The translations under genes and the position numbers were made by a program. Under the pieces are notes generated by a model. The model searched no databases. It had not been told where the DNA came from and worked only from the letters and a program-made list of their open reading frames with translations. Of a DNA stretch of 49,265 nt, positions 37,266 to 44,833 are shown piece after piece. The DNA lies in assembly GCA_904379015.1 (NCBI GenBank), contig CAJFHG010000018.1:1-49265 (forward strand). Reading direction: 5' to 3'. Source of the stretch: Candidatus Paralachnospira caecorum. GTDB taxonomy: Bacteria; Bacillota; Clostridia; Lachnospirales; Lachnospiraceae. Position 1 is the stretch's first letter. Each line of letters starts with the position of its first letter.

Positions 37266-37330
37266 TGGTACTCCTTACAGGCAAAAGCGCCAAAATCATA
37301 GTATCATTTTAAAGCCTTCTCTGTTTACTG

Positions 37331-37615
37331 TCAATGCTCAAATCCTCCCACCGCAGCTTTTACGCGGTATCCTTTTTCCATCAGTTCTCTCCCCGCCAGC
37401 ATGGCGGTTCCTCCCCGTTCACAGTACAGCAGGAGCAGCTTGTTTTTCGGCAGCATGGAACATGCTTTTCCCAGATGCTCATACGGAATATTCCAGGCTC
37501 CGTCCACATGTCCCTTCATGAACTGTTCCCTGCTTCTCAGATCTATCTTTATGCAGTCGCTGCCGCAGTGATACCTTTCCAGCTCCCGAAACGCGATTGT
37601 TTCCAGTTCTTTCAT
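37331..37615 (-). CDS. Rhodanese-like domain protein
   Basis: 94 residues forming a single rhodanese domain: IDLRSREQFMKGHVDGAWNI (substrate strand) and the active-site loop LLYCERGGTAML with the catalytic cysteine. Likely a sulfur carrier or a persulfide-handling protein; the partner is unknown. Lies 65 bp upstream of rlmL and may be in the same unit. Confidence 0.88.
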   Translation of the reverse strand: MKELETIAFRELERYHCGSDCIKIDLRSREQFMKGHVDGAWNIPYEHLGKACSMLPKNKLLLLYCERGGTAMLAGRELMEKGYRVKAAVGGFEH

Positions 37616-37724
37616 ATTGTTGCCACCATTCTTTTTTCTGCTGTCCTGTTATTAGAATATTCTCTCCGGACGCGTTTTGCCACTTTTTCAAACCGGAATC
37701 TCAAAAACCGCCGTTTATGTAAGC

Positions 37725-37742
37725 GGATGCCCGAAGGCATCC
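37725..37742 (-). terminator. UUCG-tetraloop hairpin after the Asn-rich gene
   Basis: Minus strand: GGATGCC-TTCG-GGCATCC, a 7-bp perfect stem closed by the very stable UUCG loop, 8 bases past the stop. There is no T-run next to it, so it is a stability element or weak terminator. Confidence 0.55.
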
Positions 37743-37750
37743 TCGTCCTG

Positions 37751-37936
37751 TCAGTCGCAGTTGGAACTGTTCTGAGACTCGTTCCGGGCACTGTTCTGAG
37801 CCTTGTTTTTCCGATTGCTGTTCTGCATATTGTTCCGCATGTTATTCTGGGTGCTGTTCTGCGTACTGTTCTGAGCATTGTTCTGGGTATTGTTTTTAGA
37901 ACAGTTGTCCTGACTATAATTTTTGCTGTTTGCCAT
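37751..37936 (-). CDS. Asn/Gln-rich small repeat protein
   Basis: 61 residues, almost wholly Asn, Gln, Ser, Lys with a QN-x-T/A-QNN-type repeat (NNTQNNAQNSTQNSTQNN). Ends in SSNCD and has a second Cys near residue 12. AGGAGG stands nine bases before the ATG, so it is very likely translated even though the composition is odd. Similar Asn-rich short proteins in Clostridia are sometimes linked with spores, but this is from memory only. An overlapping frame on the other strand is an artefact of the repeat. Confidence 0.7.
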   Translation of the reverse strand: MANSKNYSQDNCSKNNTQNNAQNSTQNSTQNNMRNNMQNSNRKNKAQNSARNESQNSSNCD

Positions 37937-38019
37937 TATGACATACCTCCTGTTGATTGATCTTGCACGCTTATTATCTCAGGAAAACAAGTTTTTTATA
38001 CTTTGTCAGCAGAATTTTC

Positions 38020-38048
38020 TTGACTTTTCCAGACACCCTGATTATAAT
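38020..38048 (+). promoter_or_regulatory. Sigma-A promoter upstream of the DUF1700 gene
   Basis: -35 TTGACT (38020-38025), 17-bp spacer, -10 TATAAT (38043-38048). The predicted start is about 38055, some 243 bp before the DUF1700 start codon. Confidence 0.8.
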
Positions 38049-38054
38049 CGAAAG

Positions 38055-38165
38055 CAAGAAAAAGAATTTTCCTTCAAGTTCTTTTTCTTTATTCAACCCC
38101 TTATTAATTATTTATACTCCCCTCAAAGAGAAAACCATTGCTCCCCTTTGGTTTTCTCTTTCTTT
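38055..38165 (+). ncRNA. Possible short RNA or attenuated leader with two tandem hairpins
   Basis: Right at the predicted transcription start, AAGAAAAAGAA (38056-38066) pairs with TTCTTTTTCTT (38079-38089). A second stem AAAGAGAAAACCA/TGGTTTTCTCTTT (38125-38137 with 38149-38161) is followed by the T-rich stretch CTTTTCTCTTGATTTATTTTTT. The second is a convincing intrinsic terminator. Either a transcript of about 110 nt ends here, or the leader of the downstream gene is attenuated. The 360-bp gap between genes contains nothing else I recognise. Confidence 0.4.
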
Positions 38166-38297
38166 TCTCTTGATTTATTTTTTAAAATATGAGATTCTAG
38201 TATTGCCGGAATTCAGGAAATGACGGCAAGATCTGTAAAAGTCTGTGAGGAGGCCGGACGCCCCTCACCCTCTTTTTGTTTGATAGAAAGGATTCCC

Positions 38298-38798
38298 ATG
38301 ACGAAAATCGAATTTCTGGACACCCTCAGAAAGGCTCTGAACGGACAGGTTCCCCCTGAAATCATTTCAGAGAACCTGACTTACTATGAGTCCTACATTT
38401 CCGACGAGATGCGCCGGGGACGCACAGAGACGGAGGTCCTGGAGGAGCTGGGCGATCCCCGTCTGATCGCGAGAACGATCATCGATGCGGCAGGCGGATC
38501 CGGCCGGCGCGCTTCTTCCCGGTCCTCCCGCCAGGACTATTACGGCAGTGCTTATGAGGAGGGCTCCTATGACCGCGGAACCGCCCATGAAGACGACCGG
38601 ACATTTTCCCGGCGCGGTCCGTCCCGGATCAGCCGATGGATCCCGATCATCATTCTTCTCCTGGCGCTGTTCGCGGTATTCGGCATTCTTTATGCCGTTT
38701 TCACAGCCGCTTTCCGCCTGATTTTTTCTCTGCGCGGTCTCTGGTTCTGGATCATCATCCTGATCCTGATCTTTGCCCTCTCCAGACGACGAAGGTAG
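38298..38798 (+). CDS. DUF1700 (HAAS-type) membrane protein
   Basis: 166 residues from the ATG at 38298 (GAAAGGATT upstream). The N-terminal 70 residues form the HAAS helix bundle (TKIEFLDTLRKALNG, YYESYISDEMRRGRTETEVLEELGDPRLIA). An Arg/Ser/Tyr-rich linker and two C-terminal membrane helices (WIPIIILLLALFAVFGILYAV; LWFWIIILILIFAL) follow. HAAS proteins are often coupled to PadR regulators; none is visible here. It precedes dtd by 80 bp on the same strand. Confidence 0.88.
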   Translation: MTKIEFLDTLRKALNGQVPPEIISENLTYYESYISDEMRRGRTETEVLEELGDPRLIARTIIDAAGGSGRRASSRSSRQDYYGSAYEEGSYDRGTAHEDDRTFSRRGPSRISRWIPIIILLLALFAVFGILYAVFTAAFRLIFSLRGLWFWIIILILIFALSRRRR

Positions 38799-38878
38799 CG
38801 GCAGGCAGCCGCCCGGCCGCGCCCGCGCGTAAACAGCCATCTCAAACCACATGCTGAACAGAAAGGACGAGCACACTC

Positions 38879-39313
38879 ATGAAAGCAGTCATCCAGCGCG
38901 TTTCCAGCGCCTCCGTTACCGTAGACGGCGAAATTGTCGGCCAGATCCAGAAAGGCTATCTGGTCCTTCTGGGCGTTACCCATGATGATACCCGTGCCGA
39001 AGCAGACCGGATTGTCAAAAAAATGGTAAATCTGCGGATTTTCTCCGATGAAAACGGCAAGATCAACCTCTCCCTGAAGGATGTGGACGGTTCTTTGCTG
39101 ATCGTTTCCCAGTTTACCCTGTACGCAGATACCCGGCACGGAAACCGCCCCGGCTTTACCTTTGCGGCAAAACCGGAGCTGGCGGAAGAACTCTATGAAT
39201 ATTTCATCGCAAAATGCCGGGAACAGATACCGGTCGTGGAGCACGGCACCTTCGGCGCCCATATGGATGTAGCCCTCACAAACGACGGGCCCTTCACCAT
39301 TATATTAGAATAA
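38879..39313 (+). CDS. dtd: D-aminoacyl-tRNA deacylase
   Basis: Frees tRNA from mischarged D-amino acids. 144 residues with the family motifs MKAVIQRVSSASVTVDGE at the start, LLIVSQFTLYAD (SQxT motif), GNRPGFTFAA and the C-terminal GTFGAHMDVALTNDGPFTI (the GP dipeptide). It converges on the anti-sigma gene with only 13 bp between stops. Confidence 0.97.
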   Translation: MKAVIQRVSSASVTVDGEIVGQIQKGYLVLLGVTHDDTRAEADRIVKKMVNLRIFSDENGKINLSLKDVDGSLLIVSQFTLYADTRHGNRPGFTFAAKPELAEELYEYFIAKCREQIPVVEHGTFGAHMDVALTNDGPFTIILE

Positions 39314-39326
39314 CCGCGATCATTGA

Positions 39327-40709
39327 TTACTGAAAGATTCCGCCGGACTGGACACTGCTGTCCAGTCCGTTCGTTTCTCCGGTCAGATAAGACGGATCCA
39401 CCGCCGGCACATAATAAATGCCGTAGTGCTTCAGCCCGTTCTCCTCTTCTTCCGGAAGCTCCGCGTAAAACATATAGCAGGGAATGAAATACCCGGATGC
39501 CTCTGAATTCAGATAAACCAGTTCCCCTCCGTATATCAGTTCCGGATCCGAAATCTCATAAGACACAGCTGTCAGATAAGTTCCCTCCAGCAGAAAAGCT
39601 TCTGCCTCTTCTCTGTCTATGAGCGGATAGTCTCCGATTTTTTCCGAGAGATCCGGCCTGGAAATCCGGACCAGAAACAGATTTCCTTCATCATCACAAT
39701 AAAACTGCGCCTGGTTGAAATTATACTGAACGATCTGCTCCTCCAGCGTCCCCGCCCCCTCATAAAACCCAAGGGAATAGAACTGCTGCCCGTAAAAGTC
39801 ATAATCTCCCCCGTATATATTGCTCTGGGGATTTTCCATGGCCAGCAGATCCTGATAGGTCTCCTTCAGGTACTCAGCCGCAGCCTGCATCTCATCATAA
39901 GAGGCGTAATGGGAGAAATCATAGATTTCCGGCAGCTTCTCCGCAGGCGTGAAATGAATCTCTGCCGTCATATCATACAGCACGTCGATTTTGACATTCC
40001 CCAGGTCAGCCGTCACCCGGGTGATCCCATACAGCTCCTCCGGAACTGTTTCTCCAGTGTCTTCAAATTTTTTTTCAATCGCTTCCCGCTCCTCTGTACC
40101 CGGTCTGTCGTCGGCGATCACCAGTTCGTCCTCCGGAATGCCCAGGCGGGCGGCGATCTCTTTCAAAAAACCAGTCATCTCATCCAGACGTTCTTCTGTC
40201 ACCTCCGGAGGCCACACGGAAGCGGAGGCCGTATTCCGGTAAACAGGAAGTGTCTCCAGAGACGCCGAATCATCCCATGGATTGCCGTTCACTACCTCTG
40301 AAATATCGTAAGCCATATATCCCCCGAACCCCATACTGTCAAGCCGGAACTCCTCCCATGCGAGCAGCGGCAGGTTTTCGTCCGCTTCCGGCATCGTTTC
40401 GGACTCCGCCTCTGGCTCTGATCCTCCTGCGGTTCCGGTCTGTTCTGACTCTGCCGCTTCTGCCGTTTCGGACTCCGGAACCTGCGCAATTCCCGTGGGA
40501 GCCTGAGAGGGATCCGCGCTGCCACCCAGACCCCGGCTGTCCCGGATGAACACAGCCAGTATTCCTGCCAGACACAGGCAGGCGCAGGCCGCTGCCCAAT
40601 GATAGATCCTTTTCTGCCGCCTTCTTTTCCTTCTGACCCGTTCTGCCTCCTCAAGCAGCCCGTCATTCAGAAACTGAAGCGCGTCGCTGATACGTTCCTG
40701 TCCTGTCAT
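39327..40709 (-). CDS. Membrane-bound anti-sigma-type protein with large outer domain
   Basis: 460 residues. A short cytoplasmic part (SDALQFLNDGLLEEAERVRR, then a run of Arg/Lys), a membrane helix (WAAACACLCLAGILAVFI, about 38-56), an acidic Ser/Glu/Ala linker (about 65-110) and a large extracellular region of about 340 residues with no catalytic motif I recognise. It overlaps the sigma gene by ATGA (40706-40709), the classic sigma/anti-sigma arrangement. The outer domain presumably senses envelope conditions; the late segment around YFIPCYMFYAEL recalls a YycI- or PepSY-like fold. Confidence 0.75.
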   Translation of the reverse strand: MTGQERISDALQFLNDGLLEEAERVRRKRRRQKRIYHWAAACACLCLAGILAVFIRDSRGLGGSADPSQAPTGIAQVPESETAEAAESEQTGTAGGSEPEAESETMPEADENLPLLAWEEFRLDSMGFGGYMAYDISEVVNGNPWDDSASLETLPVYRNTASASVWPPEVTEERLDEMTGFLKEIAARLGIPEDELVIADDRPGTEEREAIEKKFEDTGETVPEELYGITRVTADLGNVKIDVLYDMTAEIHFTPAEKLPEIYDFSHYASYDEMQAAAEYLKETYQDLLAMENPQSNIYGGDYDFYGQQFYSLGFYEGAGTLEEQIVQYNFNQAQFYCDDEGNLFLVRISRPDLSEKIGDYPLIDREEAEAFLLEGTYLTAVSYEISDPELIYGGELVYLNSEASGYFIPCYMFYAELPEEEENGLKHYGIYYVPAVDPSYLTGETNGLDSSVQSGGIFQ

Positions 40710-41263
40710 AAATATCCCTCCCGTTCTAAATAGGCTCTCAGCTTCAGCCTGGTCCGGTACAGCATGCTCTTGGCCCTGGACTCGCTCATTTTGTAATTGA
40801 ATGCCGCTTCCCGGACGGAATCCATGTAATAATATCTTCCGATAAAAAGACCTCTCTCCTCCGCGGACAATCCCTCCAGAAACGTATTAAGCGTTTCTGC
40901 CAGAAGCCGTATGTCCGCATACTGTTCTGTAGTATTTCCGGCTGAAATACATTCCTCAAGCTCCGAAAGAGAGCTGGCATATTCTGTCGCCCGCCGCTTT
41001 TTCCGGTTTTTGGTCCTCAGCCTGTCGATGGACAGCTGTCTGGTGATCCTCCCCAGATACAGTGAAAGTACCGCCGGTCTGGCAGGCGGGATCATGTTCC
41101 ACGCTTTGAAATATGTATCGTTGACGCTCTCCCTGCTGTCCTCCCGCTCTCCCAGGATACGGTAAGCAATTTTGAACAGATACCGTCCATACTGCTTCTG
41201 TGTTTCCTGAATCGCTCTCTCATTCCGCTCCCAATACAATGCGACAATCTGGTCGTCCTGCAT
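40706..41263 (-). CDS. ECF-type RNA polymerase sigma factor
   Basis: 185 residues. Region 2 (AIQETQKQYGRYLFKIAYRI, EDSRESVNDTYFKAWNMIPP, LYLGRITRQLSIDRLRTKN) and region 4 (EERGLFIGRYYYMDSVREAA, YKMSESRAKSMLYRTRLKLR) are both recognisable. It directs transcription of an unknown regulon and is probably held by the membrane protein encoded downstream. Confidence 0.92.
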   Translation of the reverse strand: MQDDQIVALYWERNERAIQETQKQYGRYLFKIAYRILGEREDSRESVNDTYFKAWNMIPPARPAVLSLYLGRITRQLSIDRLRTKNRKKRRATEYASSLSELEECISAGNTTEQYADIRLLAETLNTFLEGLSAEERGLFIGRYYYMDSVREAAFNYKMSESRAKSMLYRTRLKLRAYLEREGYL

Positions 41264-41460
41264 CCGCTTTCCCCCTTCCTTCTATTCCCGCGGACAGACC
41301 GCCATCCCGCAGCGGGATATCCGGCCTGATCAGAATATCCTTTCACTTAATATATCGACAAAAAATCTTCTGTGGTTGCATCCAATATTCTTTATTATTA
41401 TGGCAGAATTTTTCACTCCGAAAAACAGGAAATTTGTTTGATGTTTCCCGTAAAAAGTCC

Positions 41461-41489
41461 TTGCAAAATTTCAAAACATATGGTATTAT
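41461..41489 (+). promoter_or_regulatory. Sigma-A promoter of the six-tRNA operon
   Basis: -35 TTGCAA (41461-41466), 17-bp spacer, -10 TATTAT (41484-41489). A leader of about 93 nt precedes tRNA-Glu and contains CTCCACGGAGTTTT (about 41562-41575), a small hairpin with a short T-run. The rest of the 325-bp gap (41264-41460) is AT-rich with no gene. Confidence 0.75.
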
Positions 41490-41588
41490 CGATTCGTTGA
41501 GTACGTGAGAATGCGAAGTTCTCCGCCGGACAGCGGACAGGCTTCGGCGCACCCGTGAGAAGCTCCACGGAGTTTTACAACAACATAA

Positions 41589-41660
41589 GGCTCCATGGTC
41601 AAGCGGTTAAGACACCGCCCTTTCACGGCGGTAACAGGGGTTCAAATCCCCTTGGAGTCA
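41589..41660 (+). tRNA. tRNA-Glu (anticodon TTC)
   Basis: 72 nt; acceptor GGCTCCA/TGGAGTC, anticodon stem-loop CCGCC-CTTTCAC-GGCGG, discriminator A. Confidence 0.95.
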
Positions 41661-41674
41661 TTTTGAGATATTTT

Positions 41675-41747
41675 GCCGATGTGGCTCAATTGGCAGAGCA
41701 GCTGATTTGTAATCAGCAGGTTATCGGTTCGAGTCCGATCATCGGCT
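41675..41747 (+). tRNA. tRNA-Thr (anticodon TGT)
   Basis: 73 nt; acceptor GCCGATG/CATCGGC, anticodon stem-loop GCTGA-TTTGTAA-TCAGC, discriminator U. Confidence 0.95.
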
Positions 41748-41762
41748 TTGCTTTAAAAATAT

Positions 41763-41836
41763 GGACCTTTAGCTCAGTTGGTTAGAGCAACCGGCTCATA
41801 ACCGGTCGGTCCTGGGTTCGAGTCCCCGAAGGTCCA
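41763..41836 (+). tRNA. tRNA with anticodon CAT (Ile2 or elongator Met)
   Basis: 74 nt; anticodon stem-loop ACCGG-CTCATAA-CCGGT. It lacks initiator features. The 5' part GGACCTTTAGCTCAGTTGG resembles Bacillus tRNA-Ile2, whose C34 is changed to lysidine by TilS, so it may read AUA rather than AUG. Confidence 0.9.
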
Positions 41837-41896
41837 CTCTCTACCCACTAAAGCAGATCATTTCAGAGTACAGTTTTATACAATGTGTTTTATTCT

Positions 41897-41970
41897 GGCC
41901 CGGTGGCTCAGCTGGTTAGAGCGCCGCCCTGTCACGGCGGAGGTCGTGGGTTCGAACCCCATCCGGGTCG
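41897..41970 (+). tRNA. tRNA-Asp (anticodon GTC)
   Basis: 74 nt; acceptor GGCCCGG/CCGGGTC, anticodon stem-loop CCGCC-CTGTCAC-GGCGG, discriminator G. Confidence 0.96.
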
Positions 41971-42002
41971 TTTTTGTCGCCTTCTTTCTGGTGCATCAGT
42001 AT

Positions 42003-42087
42003 GCCGGCGTGGCGGAACTGGCAGACGCACAGGACTTAAAATCCTGCGGCCCTTAAAGCCGTACCGGTTCGATTCCGGTCGCCGGCA
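42003..42087 (+). tRNA. tRNA-Leu (anticodon TAA)
   Basis: 85 nt with the long variable arm of class II tRNAs; acceptor GCCGGCG/CGCCGGC, anticodon stem-loop CAGGA-CTTAAAA-TCCTG. Confidence 0.95.
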
Positions 42088-42143
42088 CTAAAAAAGGCTT
42101 GCAATTCAAAATAACTTATGATATAATCAATATTCGTTGATGT

Positions 42144-42217
42144 GCGGTAGTAGCTCAGCTGGATAGAGCACTTGGCTACGGACCAAGGTGTCGGGAGTTC
42201 GAATCTTCTCTGCCGCG
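42144..42217 (+). tRNA. tRNA-Arg (anticodon ACG)
   Basis: 74 nt; acceptor GCGGTAG/CTGCCGC, anticodon stem-loop CTTGG-CTACGGA-CCAAG, discriminator G. Last tRNA of the operon; an integrase remnant follows. Confidence 0.95.
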
Positions 42218-42222
42218 GATAG

Positions 42223-42252
42223 AAAAAGAGATGCGTTTTCGCATCTCTTTTT
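42223..42252. terminator. Bidirectional terminator between the tRNA operon and the integrase remnant
   Basis: Perfect 13-bp stem AAAAAGAGATGCG/CGCATCTCTTTTT around TTTT, with A-run and T-run on either side. Confidence 0.9.
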
Positions 42253-42258
42253 GTTTGC

Positions 42259-42444
42259 CTATCCTGCCAGATCAAGCAGAATCTTATCCACATGGGAAAT
42301 ATGATTTTTAGAGGCCAGTATTTCCTTTGCAATATGTATGTAACGCTCCGTTGTTTCAATGTTTTCATGTCCCATGATATACATAAGACTGTAGGCATCC
42401 ACTGTATTTGGAAATTTATTTGACTCTTTATTGATGCTCCTGAA
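42259..42444 (-). pseudogene. Decayed C-terminal fragment of a tyrosine integrase
   Basis: On the minus strand, 61 codons without a start end at TAG (42261-42259). The reading includes NTVDAYSLMYIMGHENIETT and ERYIHIAKEIL: the conserved GH motif and the nucleophile Tyr of phage-type integrases. The upstream Arg, Lys and HxxR parts and any start are missing. It sits 41 bp after tRNA-Arg and points toward it, as integrases of tRNA-targeting elements do, so an element once entered here. Confidence 0.75.
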
Positions 42445-42454
42445 TCAGATCATA

Positions 42455-43111
42455 TTATGATCCAATAATTTTTCCGTGATCGATTTCAACAACAGAATCA
42501 CAAAGGACAGCAATATCTTCTTTATTGTGGCTTGCAAGAATAATTGTCTTCCCCTCTTCTTTAAGTTTTAAGAATAGCTTTCGTATATCCTGCACCCCTT
42601 GGTTATCTAAACCATTCATAGGTTCATCCAAAATCAGCAAATCCGGGTCTTCCATAATTGCTTGTGCAATTCCTAGCCTTTGCCGCATTCCCATAGAATA
42701 TTTCCCGACATATTTTTTGTTTTGAGGATCAAGCCCCACTTTCTCGATGTATTCTTGAATCTGTTTTTTGCCTATTTTCTTTTTTATATTTGCTAAAAAT
42801 TTCAGATTTTGATATGCATTATAATTGCTTAAAAAACCGGGAGTTTCTATTATAATTCCAACTGACTGCGGAGCCTCTATTTCTTTCCCGATTTGCTTCC
42901 CATTTACCAGTATCTTTCCGCTATCTAATTTCAAAAAACCGCAAATACACTTGAATAAAACTGTTTTTCCACTGCCATTTCTGCCAATTATACCATGAAT
43001 TTTCCCTTTTTCAAAGCTTATTGTTATATCATCTAGCGCTTTATAATCTTTAAATTTTTTTACAGCATGAATTATTTCTACCATATTATTTTTTTCGACT
43101 CTATCTGTCAT
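42455..43111 (-). CDS. ABC transporter ATP-binding protein (AT-rich island)
   Basis: 218 residues. Walker A GIIGRNGSGKTVLFKC, signature YSMGMRQRLGIAQAIM, Walker B LLILDEPMNGLDNQG and the switch His in LASHNKED. The ATG at 43111 (MTDRVEKNN) has GGAGGAAATCA upstream. Short single-cassette ATPases of this kind drive ABC-2 permeases of the bacteriocin-immunity or antibiotic-export type. It follows two permease genes and a lipoprotein gene on the same strand. Base composition is clearly more AT-rich than the surrounding chromosome. Confidence 0.9.
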   Translation of the reverse strand: MTDRVEKNNMVEIIHAVKKFKDYKALDDITISFEKGKIHGIIGRNGSGKTVLFKCICGFLKLDSGKILVNGKQIGKEIEAPQSVGIIIETPGFLSNYNAYQNLKFLANIKKKIGKKQIQEYIEKVGLDPQNKKYVGKYSMGMRQRLGIAQAIMEDPDLLILDEPMNGLDNQGVQDIRKLFLKLKEEGKTIILASHNKEDIAVLCDSVVEIDHGKIIGS

Positions 43112-43185
43112 TGATTTCCTCCATCTATTGATCATTCATACGAACTACCCGGCAATAGAATAACCGGGGATTCCCGCTCTGACTT

Positions 43186-44040
43186 CTAAAATTCTTCGCT
43201 TGTATTAATGTCCTTCTTCCAAATTCCAAGGTAGATGACCAATGTGCATATGATAATTCCAATTCCCAGTATACCATAAATATAATATTGCGAAGGATGA
43301 TAACCGTATCCATCCCAATTATATATAGAAAGATTCATCCACACTGGAGGAGCAAGATAATATGCCAGCCGCTCTTGTACCAAACGTACTATTAAAAGTG
43401 GAGACAACGCCAAAATTGCCCCTATAATTATTCCGGCTCCTTTTTTCACACACAGGTTAAAAGCATATACGAGTAATCCTAATAATACACAGTTCATCCA
43501 AACGGCTGCCAAAGTTAATAACACTGCTTGAATCGGTTTGAAATTGGCAATTATGCTGTAATCTAGTTGTGCAAATCCGATAGTTGCTCCTGCATTTGTT
43601 TGAGCGAGTGTTCCAATAATTTTTCCCCATCCTACCATTAACTCTACTCTTGGTAATAAAAATAGTACCGATAGCAAAAACAAACCTATAACGTAAATGA
43701 AAGACAGACTAAAAATGTAAAACAAAGTACCCCAAAACCATGTTTTTCTTCCACTGCGGATCAATTGTATGTAAGAATATTGAGTCAAAAAAGGAGCATC
43801 ACAGAAAATTAAAAGCGCACCTAGTATAATAAATATCTGACTTCCTGTCTCCATTGTAAAAAAAGGAAAAGTCCAAGGTGATACAGCAATTCCTGTTATG
43901 TTAGAAAATAATTTTATTTTTTCGCTAAAACCATATAGTAAAAAACCAACCCATAAGAACGCCACATATATTCTAGGTGAGCAAAGCGCTTTTTTAATCA
44001 TATTACTGCAAATCCTATTTGCAGATCTCAATCTAGTCAT
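43186..44040 (-). CDS. ABC-2-type permease subunit
   Basis: 284 residues with about six hydrophobic segments (for example YVAFLWVGFLLYGF, TLFYIFSLSFIYVIGLFLLS, VLLTLAAVWMNCVLLGLLVY, YYIYGILGIGIIICTLVIYL). No extracellular domain of note. Its start overlaps the stop of the other permease gene by 8 bp, so the pair is co-translated and probably forms a heterodimer served by the adjacent ATPase. Substrate unknown. Confidence 0.8.
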   Translation of the reverse strand: MTRLRSANRICSNMIKKALCSPRIYVAFLWVGFLLYGFSEKIKLFSNITGIAVSPWTFPFFTMETGSQIFIILGALLIFCDAPFLTQYSYIQLIRSGRKTWFWGTLFYIFSLSFIYVIGLFLLSVLFLLPRVELMVGWGKIIGTLAQTNAGATIGFAQLDYSIIANFKPIQAVLLTLAAVWMNCVLLGLLVYAFNLCVKKGAGIIIGAILALSPLLIVRLVQERLAYYLAPPVWMNLSIYNWDGYGYHPSQYYIYGILGIGIIICTLVIYLGIWKKDINTSEEF

Positions 44041-44833
44041 GACCTTTTGATCCTTTCACTAATTTTGTAAAAATAAAACCACAAATCACAATTAATGCGG
44101 AGAAATACAAAATCACTTCTGTCAACACAATTCCTGGATTGTTTGACAATAGGGCAAAATATCCACCATGACTCATAATATTATCCCACCTAAAAATCCA
44201 GGGCAAGCGTAATATATTGGTCAAATACTGGCAGCCAAAATAAACCATCAAAGGAACGCTTAAAAGTATAAAAGCATTCTTGACTTTTGCTGAGACCGTC
44301 AGAGTAACACAAGCCAAAAACGCATATCCCATTGCTTCAGTTGTAAATACGCTCAAAAAATACAGAAATGGTATTCTACCTGTTAACAATTGCTCATATG
44401 GTGTCAATCCATCTTGTTGAGCATACAACAATAACTGTTCCTCCTCTTCCGGAAGAAGTAAAGGATAACGCAACCGTAGCAATAGATATAATAATAAATA
44501 ACCTAATAATACGGTCAAAAAAGCACTACATGCAGTTACCAGTATGTTCGCCCAACAATAATTTCTTCTTTTACATCGGCTGAATATGCCATATTCATAT
44601 CTACTTTCTACATCAATGGAATAATTCAAGGCGTATGGAAATACACTGATCACGGACATTGCAATAAAAAAAGCACCTATTCCATGTCTACTCAAGATAA
44701 AATAGTATACGGACGCCTTAGAAAAAGCCTGTATCTCTCCTAATAAGCTTAATATAGACAGGCCACATACGCATAATACAGCTACATAAAAACGTTTTGT
44801 TCGGAATAACCTATCAAAATGCATTCTGATCAT
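44033..44833 (-). CDS. ABC-2-type permease subunit
   Basis: 266 residues with about six hydrophobic segments (FYVAVLCVCGLSILSLLG, ITVLLGYLLLYLLLRL, IVLTEVILYFSALIVICGFI among them) and a middle loop with EEEEQLLLYAQQDGL. Overlaps the lipoprotein stop by 4 bp (ATGA type). Same operon as the second permease and the ATPase. Lantibiotic-immunity and exporter permeases have this size and layout. Confidence 0.8.
   Translation of the reverse strand: MIRMHFDRLFRTKRFYVAVLCVCGLSILSLLGEIQAFSKASVYYFILSRHGIGAFFIAMSVISVFPYALNYSIDVESRYEYGIFSRCKRRNYCWANILVTACSAFLTVLLGYLLLYLLLRLRYPLLLPEEEEQLLLYAQQDGLTPYEQLLTGRIPFLYFLSVFTTEAMGYAFLACVTLTVSAKVKNAFILLSVPLMVYFGCQYLTNILRLPWIFRWDNIMSHGGYFALLSNNPGIVLTEVILYFSALIVICGFIFTKLVKGSKGHD

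Noticed and set aside
37751-37936. CRISPR-like short repeats
   Set aside because: The repeats are codon-level (Asn/Gln) and have no spacers; no CRISPR array or cas gene was seen anywhere in the window.
37334-37960. Long plus-strand frame with hydrophobic valine/leucine repeats
   Set aside because: It is antisense to the rhodanese and Asn-rich genes; the repeated pattern results from reading the Asn/Gln codon repeat on the other strand, and it has no ribosome site.
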